A DNA stretch of 22,230 bases from an uncultured Treponema sp. (lineage in GTDB: Bacteria; Spirochaetota; Spirochaetia; Treponematales; Treponemataceae), in assembly GCA_937877515.1 (NCBI GenBank), contig CALFIX010000013.1, positions 1-22,230 of the forward strand, in the 5' to 3' direction. The position numbers and the translations under genes are program-made. Positions 15,012 to 21,328 of this stretch are shown piece after piece (position 1 is the stretch's first letter; every line of letters begins with the position of its first letter). The notes under the pieces are model-generated. The model made no database searches. It saw only the letters and a program-made list of their open reading frames with translations, and was not told the origin of the DNA.

Positions 15012-16502
15012 ATGAATAAGCGAAGAATTATTTTTTTAGGTATGATATTAAACACGATTTTTACTTGTATATCATGTGGCAACAATAGTTCAACTAATAT
15101 AAGAGTAAGTATCATCTCAAAAGATGGAAGTGACGCTACTGTAAAACTTGAGGAATATAGTTTAAGTTCAGAAACTCAAGTATTTGTCAGGAGTAATGAA
15201 GAAAGTAAGATTTCAAAAAAACTGATAACAAGTTTACCTTTAAGTATAACCAATTGCAATGATAAAAAAATAGGATTACTTTCGTTGGATAATACAACAA
15301 ATGATATTTCTGTTTATGTAGAAGAAGATGTTTCTGAATTAGAAAGCACTGAATCGCCTGAACTAAGAAATATCAACTTTCAAATTGAATTAGATATATT
15401 AAATCCTGATATAAAAACTGTCAAAGCGCGTACTATTCTAAACAATGAAGAAAAAAGCATTTATGTTATGAATACAATTTCGAGCTATTTAGAACCACAT
15501 GAGATTTATATAAAGCGATACTATTATTCAGAAAATCTTACTGTATGGCTTCCAATAGATTTTGCAGAAGATATGTGTCTCATTGATGAGTGCATAGAGA
15601 ATGTTGAGAATATTATAATATCTCGTATTTCAAATTTATGGGGCAAATGTGCTGACATAAACAGTGATGGAACTTTTTCATTAATATTTACAGGTACGAT
15701 AAATGATGAGAAGGTTGCATTAGGATTTTTTAATCCTTCAGATTTTTTTGTAAGAGATAAAGAATCTAATCCTTACAGTAATGAAATGGACGTGTTATAT
15801 GTTGCAATTCCTCAGAAAGAATCTGAAACTTATTCTGTAAGTTCAATATCTGCAACAATAGCACATGAATTAACTCATGCAGTTAATTTTACAAGTAAGA
15901 CATGGAAAAGAAAAAAACTTGGATGTGAAAATGTTCAGCAGGAAGAATTGTTTTTAGATGAAGGCTGGAGCCATCTTTCGGAGACTTTATGTGGTTTTGG
16001 AATATCTGGTGGAAATATAGATTTTATGAAATATTTTCTTAATAATACAAAAGATTATTCTTTTTGTGAAAGTGATTATTTAGGACGAAGCGATTCTGTT
16101 GGTCAGAGAGGTGCAATGTCGCTGTTCTTATACTGGCTTTTCTGTAAAGCTGGAGGATTTAATAATGGTGGAGTGTGTTTTCTAAAATCAATGACTGCTT
16201 CAGATACATATGGCTGGGAATGCATCGGTGAATTCTTCAATATTTCTACGGATAAATTGTTAATGAATTTTTTCTCCGAGTTATTTGAAAAAGAAATAAG
16301 TGAAATATTTGATCTTGAATTAAAAGATTTAGCAACTGGAGAATTTTATATTACAGATATGAATATGAAATCATATAATGTAACAGAAATTTCAAAAATA
16401 TTGCCTAAATCTTTTATAAGTTTTTATTCAGAATCAGAAGAACCTGTTTTTATAGATTCTTCTGATTCTCCGGAGGATCTTTATCTTTATAAAGAAAGAT
16501 AA
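15012..16502 (+). CDS. M30-like zinc metalloprotease lipoprotein
   Basis: 496 residues. The signal peptide MNKRRIIFLGMILNTIFTCI, then SC, gives lipidated Cys22. Residues 285-289 are HELTH, a HExxH zinc site (His285, Glu286, His289), in ATIAHELTHAVNFTS. A downstream LFLDEGWSHLSET (Glu317) probably gives the third ligand. Before it, ADINSDGTFSLIFTG and ALGFFNPSDFF match the region preceding the active site in peptidase M30 (hyicolysin-like) proteins, often annotated as lipoproteins in treponemes. The mature N-terminal 130 residues look like a separate beta domain. GAGG at 15001-15004 gives the ribosome binding site. Likely role: a surface protease acting on host or dietary protein (inference). 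Confidence 0.8.
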   Translation: MNKRRIIFLGMILNTIFTCISCGNNSSTNIRVSIISKDGSDATVKLEEYSLSSETQVFVRSNEESKISKKLITSLPLSITNCNDKKIGLLSLDNTTNDISVYVEEDVSELESTESPELRNINFQIELDILNPDIKTVKARTILNNEEKSIYVMNTISSYLEPHEIYIKRYYYSENLTVWLPIDFAEDMCLIDECIENVENIIISRISNLWGKCADINSDGTFSLIFTGTINDEKVALGFFNPSDFFVRDKESNPYSNEMDVLYVAIPQKESETYSVSSISATIAHELTHAVNFTSKTWKRKKLGCENVQQEELFLDEGWSHLSETLCGFGISGGNIDFMKYFLNNTKDYSFCESDYLGRSDSVGQRGAMSLFLYWLFCKAGGFNNGGVCFLKSMTASDTYGWECIGEFFNISTDKLLMNFFSELFEKEISEIFDLELKDLATGEFYITDMNMKSYNVTEISKILPKSFISFYSESEEPVFIDSSDSPEDLYLYKER

Positions 16503-16507
16503 ATCAT

Positions 16508-16530
16508 AATGACGAAAAAATTTCGTTATT
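16508..16530. terminator. Possible shared hairpin between convergent genes
   Basis: AATGACGAAA (16508-16517) and TTTCGTTATT (16521-16530) form a 10-bp stem with one G-U pair and a 3-nt loop. It lies between the protease stop and the aldehyde dehydrogenase, overlapping the dehydrogenase stop codon. Flanking T runs are short, so termination strength is doubtful. Confidence 0.4.
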
Positions 16531-17986
16531 TCATCACCAGGCGAAGAAGCTTAATCTTGTCGAAGTGTGGTGCGAAACGAACCTGAACGTCAAAAGATGC
16601 GGGCATCTTTATGATAGTTTTGTAGTGAGTGAATGTGTCAAAACTAAACTTACCGTGATAGTTGCCCATGCCGCTTTCACCAACGCCACCGAATGGAACT
16701 GTGCTAGGTGAAAGATGAATTACAACGTCGTTGATACAGCCGCCTCCGTAGCGAAGACTGTTTGTAACCGTGCGGATTATTTTTTTGTCGCGTGTAAAAA
16801 GATAAAGTGCGAGCGGTGTTTCATGCGAACGGACATATTCAATTACATCTTCAATTTTTTTGTAGTGAATGACTGGGAGAACAGGACCAAATATTTCTTC
16901 CTGCATTGCCGGTGCATTTGTTGCTTCTTCTCCAAAAAGTTCACCGAGCGGAAGAATTGTTGGTGCAATCTTATTGCTCAAAGGATTTCTCTGCGCCTCT
17001 GGTGCAAGTTCTAAGATGCGTTTAAAATGTTTTTCGTTAATGATTTTCGGATAGTCGTCATCCATAAGAGGATTTGTTCCGAACTGTGCCGTAATCTGTT
17101 TCTGAATTTCTTTGAGAAGATTCTGTTCAACACTTTCATCTACAAGCAGATAGTCTGGAGCTACACAAGTCTGTCCGGAGTTCAAGAATTTTCCCCACAC
17201 AATTTTTCTTGCGGCCATTTTTATGTCTGCACTTTTATCTACGATAACCGGACTTTTTCCACCAAGTTCGAGAGTAACAGGTGTTAAATGCTCTGCAGCA
17301 CTTTTCATAACAATTTTTCCAACATTTTTGCTGCCTGTAAAAAAGATGTAATCAAAATGCTGTTGTAAGAGAGCTGTATTCTGAGTGTGTCCGCCCTGAA
17401 CAACAGCAATGTAATTTTCATCGAAACATTCCTGGATAATTTTCTGAATTAAAGCGCTTGTTGCTTCACTGTAGCGCGATGGTTTTACAACAGCAGTGTT
17501 ACCAGCGGCAATTGCAGCAGCAAGAGGTTCAATTGTGAGCATGAACGGATAATTCCACGGAGACATAATCAGTGAAACACCGAAAGGCTCAGGCATGATG
17601 CGGCATGAAGACGGGGCAATACAAAGTTCACCGCAGGTCTTTTTTATTCTGCTCCATTTACGTAAGTGTTTGTAGAGATAACGTATTTCTTTTAAAACCA
17701 GGCCTGTTTCTGTGGCATAACTTTCAAAAGGTGATTTAAAAAGATCTTGTCTAAGGGCAATTGCAATGTCGTTTTCGTGTGATTTAACGCAATTATAAAG
17801 TTTTTTAAGTTGTTCAATTCTCCATTTTGGATTTTTTGTAATATTAGAAGAAAAGAAATTTTTTTGTTTTTCTACAATATCGTTAATTTCTTTTGAGTAT
17901 TTATTAAGTTCTTCTTCTGTCAGACTTTCTTTTTTCTTTTGAGATGTGAATGCAGAAATAATAGGATTAGTTTTTTTGTTTTCCAT
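16526..17986 (-). CDS. Aldehyde dehydrogenase, class-3-like
   Basis: 486 residues. The family motifs run in order: PWNYPFMLTIEPLAAAIAAG (143-162), a GNTAVVKPS nucleotide-binding segment, FFTGSKNVGKIV, LELGGKSPVIV with general-base Glu240, and FLNSGQTCVAPDYL with catalytic Cys274. Late motifs are EEIFGPVLPV and PFGGVGESGMGNYHGKFSFD. The short C terminus, and FGVSLIMSPWNYP near the start of the catalytic domain, point to the ALDH3-like group, which oxidises medium-chain or aromatic aldehydes with NAD(P)+. The first 35 residues are a Lys/Glu-rich extension beyond the usual start. The ATG has no Shine-Dalgarno sequence, but a strong promoter ends six bases before it. The gene is divergent from the arginase gene. 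Confidence 0.92.
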   Translation of the reverse strand: MENKKTNPIISAFTSQKKKESLTEEELNKYSKEINDIVEKQKNFFSSNITKNPKWRIEQLKKLYNCVKSHENDIAIALRQDLFKSPFESYATETGLVLKEIRYLYKHLRKWSRIKKTCGELCIAPSSCRIMPEPFGVSLIMSPWNYPFMLTIEPLAAAIAAGNTAVVKPSRYSEATSALIQKIIQECFDENYIAVVQGGHTQNTALLQQHFDYIFFTGSKNVGKIVMKSAAEHLTPVTLELGGKSPVIVDKSADIKMAARKIVWGKFLNSGQTCVAPDYLLVDESVEQNLLKEIQKQITAQFGTNPLMDDDYPKIINEKHFKRILELAPEAQRNPLSNKIAPTILPLGELFGEEATNAPAMQEEIFGPVLPVIHYKKIEDVIEYVRSHETPLALYLFTRDKKIIRTVTNSLRYGGGCINDVVIHLSPSTVPFGGVGESGMGNYHGKFSFDTFTHYKTIIKMPASFDVQVRFAPHFDKIKLLRLVMK

Positions 17987-17992
17987 AAAAAT

Positions 17993-18021
17993 ATTATAGC
18001 ATAGTCTTGCACGACATTCAA
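17993..18021 (-). promoter_or_regulatory. Promoter of the aldehyde dehydrogenase gene, predicted leaderless
   Basis: On the minus strand TTGAAT (18021-18016) and TATAAT (17998-17993) are separated by 17 bp. Seven bases beyond the -10 box is 17986, the A of the ATG. No ribosome binding site is present. The promoter overlaps the start region of the divergent arginase gene. Confidence 0.6.
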
Positions 18022-18035
18022 AAAAAAATTACTAT
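18007..18035 (+). promoter_or_regulatory. Possible promoter of the arginase gene
   Basis: TTGCAC (18007-18012) and TACTAT (18030-18035) are 17 bp apart, and the -10-like box ends seven bases before the ATG at 18043. Both hexamers are imperfect matches, so this is tentative. It overlaps the aldehyde dehydrogenase promoter on the other strand. Confidence 0.3.
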
Positions 18036-18042
18036 GCACCTT

Positions 18043-18954
18043 ATGAACGTACACATTATGGAAGTACCACTAGATTTTGGTGGTCGTCGTCATGGAAGCG
18101 ACATGGGACCTTCTGCAATTCGTCTTGCAGGAATAAGAGATAAGTTAGAGTCTTTAGGGCATACAGTTATTCGCGTAGAAAATGATTTTGGAATTGAATC
18201 TCAGGAATATGCAGACATAGGTGATAATCCAAAAGCAAAATATTTAAAGCCTATAGTAAAAGCCTGTACTAATGTTGCTAAAGAAGTTGAGTCTATTGCA
18301 GATGCGGGAGATTTTCCGCTTTTGCTTGGCGGCGACCATTCAATAGTTTTAGGAAGTCTTGCCGGTCTTAGTGCTTCTTACAAAAAAAATAATCTTCGTT
18401 TGGGAGTATTATATGTAGATGCCCATGGAGATTTTAACACTGATGAAACTTCTCCTACAGGAAACATACACGGAGAATGTTTAGCTGCAAGTGCCGGATA
18501 TGGGTTATCAGAATTAGTAAATCTTTATAAAGATGGAAGAAAAATAGACCCTAAGAATATTTGTTTTGTGGGATTACGCGATTTAGACCCAGGCGAAAAA
18601 CTTTTAATGCACGAAGCAGGTGTTACGGCTTTTACCGTAAGTGACATAGACAGGATGGGCTTTTCTGAAATTGTAAAAAAAGTAAAGCTTTTCTTTAAGA
18701 CTCACTGTGATGTTGTTCATATTAGTTTTGATATGGATGCATTTGATCCCAGTTTTGCTCCTGGTACGGGCGTTCCTGTTCCTGGCGGATTAAATTATCG
18801 TGAGGGACTTTTACTTATGGAAGAAATGTGCTCTCTAAAAATGGTAAATTCTATGGAAATTGTAGAAGTTAACCCTATTCTTGATGTACGTAATCAGACT
18901 GCAGCAATGGCTGTAAGCTTAGCAGCAAGGCTTTTAGGAGAAACTCTATATTAA
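18043..18954 (+). CDS. rocF: Arginase (ureohydrolase family)
   Basis: 303 residues from the ATG at 18043. The three ureohydrolase metal-site motifs are present: LLLGGDHSIVLGS, YVDAHGDFNTDETSPTGNIH and ISFDMDAFDPSFAPGTGVPV. The TSPTGNIHG segment is typical of arginases rather than agmatinases, so the reaction is arginine to ornithine plus urea with two Mn2+. The residues before VPLDFGG match the family start best from 18043 (MNVHIMEVPLDFGG). ATG 18034 and TTG 18007 are in-frame alternatives, and none has a Shine-Dalgarno sequence. It ends 7 bases before the convergent regulator gene, with no clear terminator. No urease or ornithine-pathway gene is visible nearby, so the metabolic setting is open. 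Confidence 0.88.
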   Translation: MNVHIMEVPLDFGGRRHGSDMGPSAIRLAGIRDKLESLGHTVIRVENDFGIESQEYADIGDNPKAKYLKPIVKACTNVAKEVESIADAGDFPLLLGGDHSIVLGSLAGLSASYKKNNLRLGVLYVDAHGDFNTDETSPTGNIHGECLAASAGYGLSELVNLYKDGRKIDPKNICFVGLRDLDPGEKLLMHEAGVTAFTVSDIDRMGFSEIVKKVKLFFKTHCDVVHISFDMDAFDPSFAPGTGVPVPGGLNYREGLLLMEEMCSLKMVNSMEIVEVNPILDVRNQTAAMAVSLAARLLGETLY

Positions 18955-18961
18955 AAAGTTT

Positions 18962-20392
18962 TTAAATCTGTTCTAAATTCGAAAGGTAGGCGTCCAGCTT
19001 ACCTTTTGTAATAAAATCTGTAAGAGCGATTTGGTCTAAATAAGAAAGTGTGCAATCGAATGTTGTATAGCGAGAAGTGTATTCTTCTGCAAGATTTTTA
19101 GGTAAAACCATCCAAGAAGCATTTATTGCTCTATCCAACAAATGTTTAAACGAATTTAAGTAAATAACTTTATCAGCTTTATCAATTTGTTTAAAAGTTT
19201 CATTTTGTATTTTTGATGTGTGGGTATCAAATTCTATTACATATCTGTATGGAGCAGTAACGGCCCAACCTAAAATTTCTTCCCGGCGTTGAGAACAGTC
19301 ATTAAATTCTACGCCTTGTGGAATATCAAATGGAGTAACATAAGCTAAATTGCAGCCAGATGTAACAAGAAAGTCTATGCTTAACCCCATGTCATCTACA
19401 GGAATTTCTTTAACTTGAATATTGGCATCCATAAAGACATGGCGCATTGTATGGTCAGGGTCTTCTGCCATAGCTACAGTTGGAATTATTACATTATTCC
19501 CCTCTGCTACTTGAGTTGCTAAGCTTAAAAGCCCTTGACCAAAAGATTTAGTATAAGGTTTGTTTATAGAGTTAAGACGTAGAACATTGTATAAAAGCTG
19601 TTCTATACAAGAACCGATTATTATCTGCTTAGGGTTTACATCTATGTGATGAAAGTTATACATAAATGCAGCTATTGCAATTCTAAAAGAATCATCACCA
19701 AATGTTCCGCTAGATTTATGCAAAAGATGTTGTTTTTCTATAAGGGCAACTCTGTAAGAATCTAAAAGTGAATCTTCAAAAGCTGTACCTGTTGGCATAA
19801 CAGGCTGTTGCTTTTGTGAAGAAAGAACGGGTTCAGTTTTAGGTACAGATTGAATGGTGTTAGAGTCTTCTTCAAGCTCGTTTTCCGGATATACAACTAA
19901 ACTAGGAGAATTTTCTGTGGTGCCTGTAGAAAAAGACTGTTCTTTTAGATCTTCAGGCTCGTGAACCATAGCATCAATTATGCTTTCACCAAATTCTTCC
20001 GGAGAAAAACTTTCTGCTTCTGAGGGTATAGATTGTGTTTGGTGTTGTTTAAAAATAGAATCAACTGTAGGTATTGAATCAGTATTTTCGGGGTCAGAAA
20101 TAGGTACAGATACATTCTGAACAGAAGCAGGAATGGGTTCAGATGGCTTTTTGGCATAGAATCCACTTTTTACTAATGAGTACAGATAACCATCATTTCC
20201 AAGTTCTTTATAAGCTTTTGTTACTGTATTACGGCTTATATTAAGCTGTTCTGACAAAACTCTAACAGATGGTAACTTTGAACCACTTTTTATTTCTCCG
20301 CTGTCTATGGATTCTGCAATTTTTGTGTAAAGTTGATGATAGAGTTTTACTTTGCTTGTATTATCTACTGAAAAGTTTATAACAGTTACCAA
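18962..20392 (-). CDS. GntR/MocR-like regulator with degenerate, truncated aminotransferase domain
   Basis: 476 residues. Residues 10-80 are a GntR winged helix: KVKLYHQLYTKIAESIDSGE, then SGSKLPSVRVLSEQLNISRN and TVTKAYKELGNDGYL. Residues about 83-203 form an unusually long Ser/Pro/Glu/Thr-rich linker. Residues about 205-476 resemble the fold-type-I aminotransferase part of MocR regulators (TPFDIPQGVEF, RREEILGWA, YVIEFDTH, YLNSFKHLLDRAINASWMVL). At the position of the PLP-binding Lys (YxGxFSKT) this protein has His417, preceded by Lys416, and the Arg of GLRLGY is Asn424. The end is short by roughly 80 residues compared with MocR proteins. The start is TTG (20392-20390) with AGGAG six bases upstream. 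Its promoter lies in the tail of the PHP gene. Confidence 0.8.
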   Translation of the reverse strand: MVTVINFSVDNTSKVKLYHQLYTKIAESIDSGEIKSGSKLPSVRVLSEQLNISRNTVTKAYKELGNDGYLYSLVKSGFYAKKPSEPIPASVQNVSVPISDPENTDSIPTVDSIFKQHQTQSIPSEAESFSPEEFGESIIDAMVHEPEDLKEQSFSTGTTENSPSLVVYPENELEEDSNTIQSVPKTEPVLSSQKQQPVMPTGTAFEDSLLDSYRVALIEKQHLLHKSSGTFGDDSFRIAIAAFMYNFHHIDVNPKQIIIGSCIEQLLYNVLRLNSINKPYTKSFGQGLLSLATQVAEGNNVIIPTVAMAEDPDHTMRHVFMDANIQVKEIPVDDMGLSIDFLVTSGCNLAYVTPFDIPQGVEFNDCSQRREEILGWAVTAPYRYVIEFDTHTSKIQNETFKQIDKADKVIYLNSFKHLLDRAINASWMVLPKNLAEEYTSRYTTFDCTLSYLDQIALTDFITKGKLDAYLSNLEQI

Positions 20393-20410
20393 TGTACTCT
20401 CCTTTTATAA

Positions 20411-20453
20411 ATCTGTACCCTATTTATTATAAGCTAATCTTTTAATACGTCAA
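20411..20453 (-). promoter_or_regulatory. Promoter of the gntR-like gene with a GGGTACAGAT box at the predicted start
   Basis: On the minus strand TTGACG (20453-20448) and TATAAT (20431-20426) are separated by 16 bp. The word GGGTACAGAT occupies 20420-20411, covering about +1 to +10. A second GTACA lies at 20397-20393, 21 bp (two helical turns) further on and in the same orientation, next to the AGGAG (20403-20399). This layout suits binding of a MocR-type regulator to direct repeats (inference). Confidence 0.6.
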
Positions 20454-21246
20454 GAATTTCAGTAGAGTTCATTACTTCAAAACCAAAACCGCTTGCAAAA
20501 TTTCGTGCCCTCCAGGCATTCATTAAAACGTCTTCTGGTTTGTGGGAATCTGAATTGCAGATTATTCGTATGTTTCCTTTTTCTTTTACCATGTCCCAAA
20601 ATTCGATATAAGGGTATGGGTAACGCATACCATGTCTTGTGTTATTTGGAGCACGTGTTATTCCAAGTCCATTTATTTCTAGAGGTAAGTTTAAATCGCT
20701 TGCAGCATCTATTATTGCTTTTGAACAACTTATAGCCTGTTCATCCCATTCTTTATGTCCCATCATAAACAAATCCGGATGCGCTAAAAAAGCAAAGAGA
20801 CCACTTCGCATACCATTTATAGTCTGGTCTATGTAATGGTTCAAGTCTGAATTGTTATCTATTCCAGGGCAATAAAGGTGAGTACTTCCGCCGTTTAATG
20901 TAACCCAATGTGAACCCAAAACTAAGTATTGGGCGCCATAAGAGCTAAAAAGTTCCTCATACCAGCTTTTATAGCGAGCATCCCATTCACATTCGTAACC
21001 TGTAAGAACAGGAAAGGGTGCAGATTCTTTTGCTTCTGTTACCATTTGAAGGTACAGATTTATTTCTTCTGTACTCATTCTTATATCTGGCCACATATCT
21101 TCAAAACTATCTGGATATGGACAGTGGTCGCTAAAGCCTAACGCAGAGCATCCTTCTTTTAAAGCTTGGTTTACATATTGTAAAGGAGTTCCTGTTGCGT
21201 GCTTACAAAGATATGTGTGTGTATGAAAATTTGAGATAGGTTTCAT
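20434..21246 (-). CDS. PHP-domain histidinol phosphatase (HisK-type)
   Basis: 270 residues with the PHP metal-site motifs in order: NFHTHTYLCKHATG (His-x-His), LGFSDHCPYPDSF, GYECEWDARYKSWYEEL, LGSHWV, FAFLAHPDLFMMG and IICNSDSHKPEDV. These match histidinol-phosphate phosphatases of the HisK/PHP type, which perform the penultimate step of histidine synthesis; other phosphoesterase substrates are possible. I use the ATG at 21246. The longer reading to 21300 runs through the terminator stem of the preceding gene and is unlikely. There is no Shine-Dalgarno sequence. The last codons contain the -35 box of the gntR-like gene. A GGTACAGAT word lies at 21051-21059. Confidence 0.85.
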   Translation of the reverse strand: MKPISNFHTHTYLCKHATGTPLQYVNQALKEGCSALGFSDHCPYPDSFEDMWPDIRMSTEEINLYLQMVTEAKESAPFPVLTGYECEWDARYKSWYEELFSSYGAQYLVLGSHWVTLNGGSTHLYCPGIDNNSDLNHYIDQTINGMRSGLFAFLAHPDLFMMGHKEWDEQAISCSKAIIDAASDLNLPLEINGLGITRAPNNTRHGMRYPYPYIEFWDMVKEKGNIRIICNSDSHKPEDVLMNAWRARNFASGFGFEVMNSTEILDVLKD

Positions 21247-21263
21247 AGCTGCGATGATAACAT

Positions 21264-21294
21264 AAAAAAACCCCGCATGGAATACCATACGGGG
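21264..21294 (-). terminator. Rho-independent terminator of the PPDK gene
   Basis: On the minus strand CCCCGTATGG (21294-21285), a 4-nt loop and CCATGCGGGG (21280-21271) form a 10-bp stem with one G-U pair, followed by seven T (21270-21264). Confidence 0.93.
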
Positions 21295-21328
21295 AAACAA
21301 ATTACCTATCTTTAGAAATAAGATTTAA

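Noticed and set aside
18950..18970. AAAAAGTTTTT between arginase and the regulator as a terminator
   Set aside because: The palindrome has no room for a loop and no G+C pairs in the stem beyond the centre.
21242..21262. Six-codon leader ORF (MLSSQL) overlapping the PHP start as ATGA
   Set aside because: It is too short, lacks a ribosome binding site and contains no His codons that would suggest attenuation; probably chance.
21246..21300. N-terminal extension of the PHP phosphatase (start at 21300)
   Set aside because: It would translate through the terminator stem of the PPDK gene, and the family's His-x-His motif sits near the N terminus when ATG 21246 is used.
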